A stretch of 8,641 nucleotides of DNA from Bacteroidales bacterium. Its GTDB lineage: Bacteria > Bacteroidota > Bacteroidia > Bacteroidales > VadinHA17. The DNA is taken from NCBI GenBank assembly GCA_022615595.1, contig JAKEGI010000062.1, positions 1 through 8,641 on the forward strand. Reading direction: 5' to 3'. Every line of letters starts with the position of its first letter. The first letter of the stretch is position 1. The notes under the pieces were generated by a model. The model was not told the origin of the DNA, did no database searches, and worked only from the letters and a program-made list of their open reading frames with translations. Positions 7,359-8,641 of the stretch are shown piece after piece. The translations under genes were made by a program, and so were the position numbers.

Positions 7359-8351
7359 ATGACTGAAAAAATAAAACCGGCCCGGGTGCAATCAGCCGGA
7401 AAGGTTTCTCCCAAAATGAACTCCCGACTCAATGAGATCAGTAAGTTAACCAAAAAGGAACTTAAAGCACGATCGCGTAAGTTCTCGAAAAAGTATTGCG
7501 TTGGTGACGGCGATAAGTTCAGCCTCGATAAATACCGGACAGATCCGGATATTGACCTGGGTCCGGAAGATAAGCCTCAGATGAAGCAGACACTGCAGGT
7601 CGGGGTCGAAGCACTTGCAGAGATGCAGAACATACTTTATGCACATGACAGGTGGTCACTGCTGCTTATTTTCCAGGCTATGGACGCCGCAGGAAAGGAC
7701 GGAGCAATTAAGCATGTCATGTCAGGCGTAAATCCGCAGGGATGCCAGGTGACCGCATTCAAGGCCCCAAACGCGGAGGAGCTTGACCATGACTTCCTCT
7801 GGCGCTGCCAGAAGCAACTGCCTGAACGCGGCCGCATCGGTATCTTTAACCGCTCATACTATGAAGAGGTACTTGTAGTGCGTGTGCATGAGCAGATATT
7901 GAAAGCACAGAAACTTCCAGAGAAGCTGGTTACTGAGGACATCTGGCAGGAACGGTTCAAAGACATACGCAATTTTGAGAAGTACCTTTACAGAAACGGG
8001 ACAAAGGTGATCAAGTTCTTCCTTAATGTTTCCAAAAAAGAGCAGAAGAAGCGTTTTATTGAGCGTATCGACAATCCGGAGAAAAACTGGAAATTCAGCG
8101 CTGCTGACGCCAAGGAAAGAACTTTCTGGAAAGACTATATGAAAGCCTACGAGGAGATGATCAGAAAGACCTCAACAAAAGAATCTCCATGGTATGTAGT
8201 GCCTGCAGATAACAAATCATTTGCACGCATAGTGATAGCATCCGCCGTCATAAATGCCCTCGATGAACTGCACCTCGAATACCCTAAGGTCGGCAAGGAG
8301 AAGATCGCTGAGCTGCAGGCAATAAAACAAATACTGATGGATGAAAAATAG
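7359..8351 (+). CDS. ppk2: PPK2 family polyphosphate kinase (polyphosphate:nucleotide phosphotransferase)
   Basis: Cytoplasmic enzyme that moves phosphate from inorganic polyphosphate to nucleoside mono- or diphosphates, regenerating ADP/ATP or GTP. The 330 residues carry the full PPK2 core: Walker A QAMDAAGKDG at 106-115 (Lys113), then the conserved AFKAPNAEELDHDFLWR at 133-149, Walker B-type IFNRSYYEEVLVVRVH at 162-177, and the lid element KNWKFSAADAKERTFWKDY at 242-260, followed by PWYVVPADNKSFAR at 277-290. The overall pattern looks closest to the short one-domain PPK2 group that includes the AMP/ADP-phosphorylating class III enzymes. That subclass assignment is an inference, so the preferred acceptor is uncertain. 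Compared with such enzymes (about 270 residues), the Lys/Arg-rich first 50 or so residues are an extension. AGGA at 7354-7357 is too close to the ATG to be a strong ribosome site. The gene has its own promoter element and is divergent from the barrel gene. Its TAG stop is followed in frame by SHOCT-like sequence. Confidence 0.95.
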   Translation: MTEKIKPARVQSAGKVSPKMNSRLNEISKLTKKELKARSRKFSKKYCVGDGDKFSLDKYRTDPDIDLGPEDKPQMKQTLQVGVEALAEMQNILYAHDRWSLLLIFQAMDAAGKDGAIKHVMSGVNPQGCQVTAFKAPNAEELDHDFLWRCQKQLPERGRIGIFNRSYYEEVLVVRVHEQILKAQKLPEKLVTEDIWQERFKDIRNFEKYLYRNGTKVIKFFLNVSKKEQKKRFIERIDNPEKNWKFSAADAKERTFWKDYMKAYEEMIRKTSTKESPWYVVPADNKSFARIVIASAVINALDELHLEYPKVGKEKIAELQAIKQILMDEK

Positions 8352-8483
8352 TCTGTCATATTAAACCTGAAAAACTCAAATACAGTTAGTTACCTTAAAC
8401 AGCTCAGGGAGCTTGCCGATGCCAAAATAATAACAGAAGCAGAATTCATTACTATCAAGAAAAAATATTTAGTTAATTTGTGA
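8352..8483 (+). pseudogene. Orphan SHOCT-like C-terminal tail in frame with PPK2, no start codon
   Basis: The 43 sense codons between the PPK2 TAG (8349-8351) and TGA (8481-8483) include, from 8391, the peptide YLKQLRELADAK directly followed by IITEAEFITIKKKYL. This closely matches the SHOCT (short C-terminal) domain pattern of Leu-rich helix, a turn before IIT, EEF, then a Lys-rich helix. SHOCT domains normally sit at the C-termini of larger proteins and are thought to mediate oligomerisation or interaction. The reading frame is the same as that of PPK2, and it contains no ATG, GTG or early TTG, so it cannot easily be translated alone. It may be a tail cut off from PPK2 by a nonsense change, a remnant of another gene, or a small ORF using a non-standard start (for example CTG at 8367). 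The domain resemblance is by eye; the frame relation is read directly from the bases. Confidence 0.5.
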
Positions 8484-8506
8484 AAACAATACCAACAACA
8501 GCTTCA

Positions 8507-8641
8507 ATGAAAAGTAGAAAATACCCATGGATAGTCCTTCTGTTGCTTGTTCCCGGTTTACTTATGGCACAGGAGAAGATGAGCAAGGAACAGCGCAAGC
8601 TTGAAAAGCAGCAGCAAACGGAAGGGATGGTAAAAGCGGTC
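8507..8641 (+). CDS. Secreted small protein, N-terminus only (possible DUF4251 family)
   Basis: Forty-five codons run from the ATG at 8507 to the right edge without a stop. Residues 1-22 form a signal peptide: MKSRKYPW, a Leu/Val-rich core, then LLMAQ with likely cleavage after the Ala. The mature part begins with a charged helix rich in Lys, Glu and Gln (MSKEQRKLEKQQQTEGMVKAV). This arrangement resembles the N-termini of Bacteroidota DUF4251 proteins, where a Lys/Glu-rich helix leads into the conserved domain. The diagnostic part lies beyond the window, so the family is a guess. No ribosome site is obvious, and TTAATTTG at 8473-8480 matches only 7 of 8 positions of the -7 element. Confidence 0.6.
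   Translation, partial: MKSRKYPWIVLLLLVPGLLMAQEKMSKEQRKLEKQQQTEGMVKAV

Noticed and set aside
7176..7391. 72-residue upstream extension of the barrel gene
   Set aside because: The signal peptide starts at the ATG at 7175. The extension would read through both promoters and the PPK2 start, and it looks non-coding.
8341..8364. Seven-codon ORF overlapping the PPK2 end (ATG AAA AAT ... TAA) as a possible leader for the SHOCT peptide
   Set aside because: It is in a different frame from the SHOCT segment, ends before it, and shows no slippery sequence that would support a frameshift.
1..8641. CRISPR array, insertion sequence, tRNA, rRNA, riboswitch or long tandem repeats
   Set aside because: Reading through the window, I found no regularly spaced repeats, terminal inverted repeats with a transposase, cloverleaf-like sequence or conserved riboswitch core. 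No gene-free stretch exceeds 300 bases.

Overview
The window most likely comes from a Bacteroidota chromosome, probably an anaerobic or fermentative Bacteroidales-like organism. The evidence is: (i) perfect matches to the Bacteroidota -7 promoter element TAnnTTTG between the two divergent genes near 7.2-7.35 kb; (ii) weak or absent Shine-Dalgarno sequences before most starts; (iii) a Dcu-type C4-dicarboxylate exchanger, typical of fumarate-respiring or fermenting cells; (iv) a 3'-end gene whose secretory N-terminus resembles Bacteroidota DUF4251 proteins. Base composition and codon use look even across the window. I see no insertion sequence, phage gene, CRISPR array, tRNA or rRNA.

Layout: (1) 2-1015 (+), an AI-2E/PerM-YdiK-type membrane protein cut by the left edge, followed after 10 bases by (2) 1026-2375 (+), a DcuA/DcuB-family C4-dicarboxylate transporter. 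(3-5) 2418-6404 (+), a complete three-gene tripartite efflux operon: a TolC-like outer-membrane channel, an EmrA/HlyD-like periplasmic adaptor and an EmrB-like 14-TM MFS pump. The genes are separated by exactly 6 bases at each junction. A T-run follows at 6430-6438. (6) 6450-7175 (-), a convergent small outer-membrane beta-barrel protein with a Pro/Gln/Ala-rich linker after its signal peptide. (7) 7359-8351 (+), a PPK2-family polyphosphate kinase, divergent from gene 6 across a 183-base regulatory interval. (8) 8352-8483, an orphan SHOCT-like coding tail directly after and in frame with the PPK2 amber stop. (9) 8507 to the right edge (+), the N-terminus of a small secreted protein.

How the genes work together: genes 3-5 should form one envelope-spanning pump. 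The MFS protein takes substrate at the inner membrane, the adaptor bridges the periplasm, and the TolC-like protein opens to the outside. Dcu would exchange succinate, fumarate or aspartate. PPK2 would regenerate nucleotides from polyphosphate. No local transcriptional regulator of the pump lies in the window.

Most of the window is ordinary transporter and housekeeping DNA. I did not find a clear undescribed multi-gene system. The observations most worth a second look are the in-frame SHOCT tail behind the PPK2 stop codon, the palindromes and the repeated GC-rich octamer around the divergent promoters, and the eroded MFS signature motifs of the EmrB-like pump.
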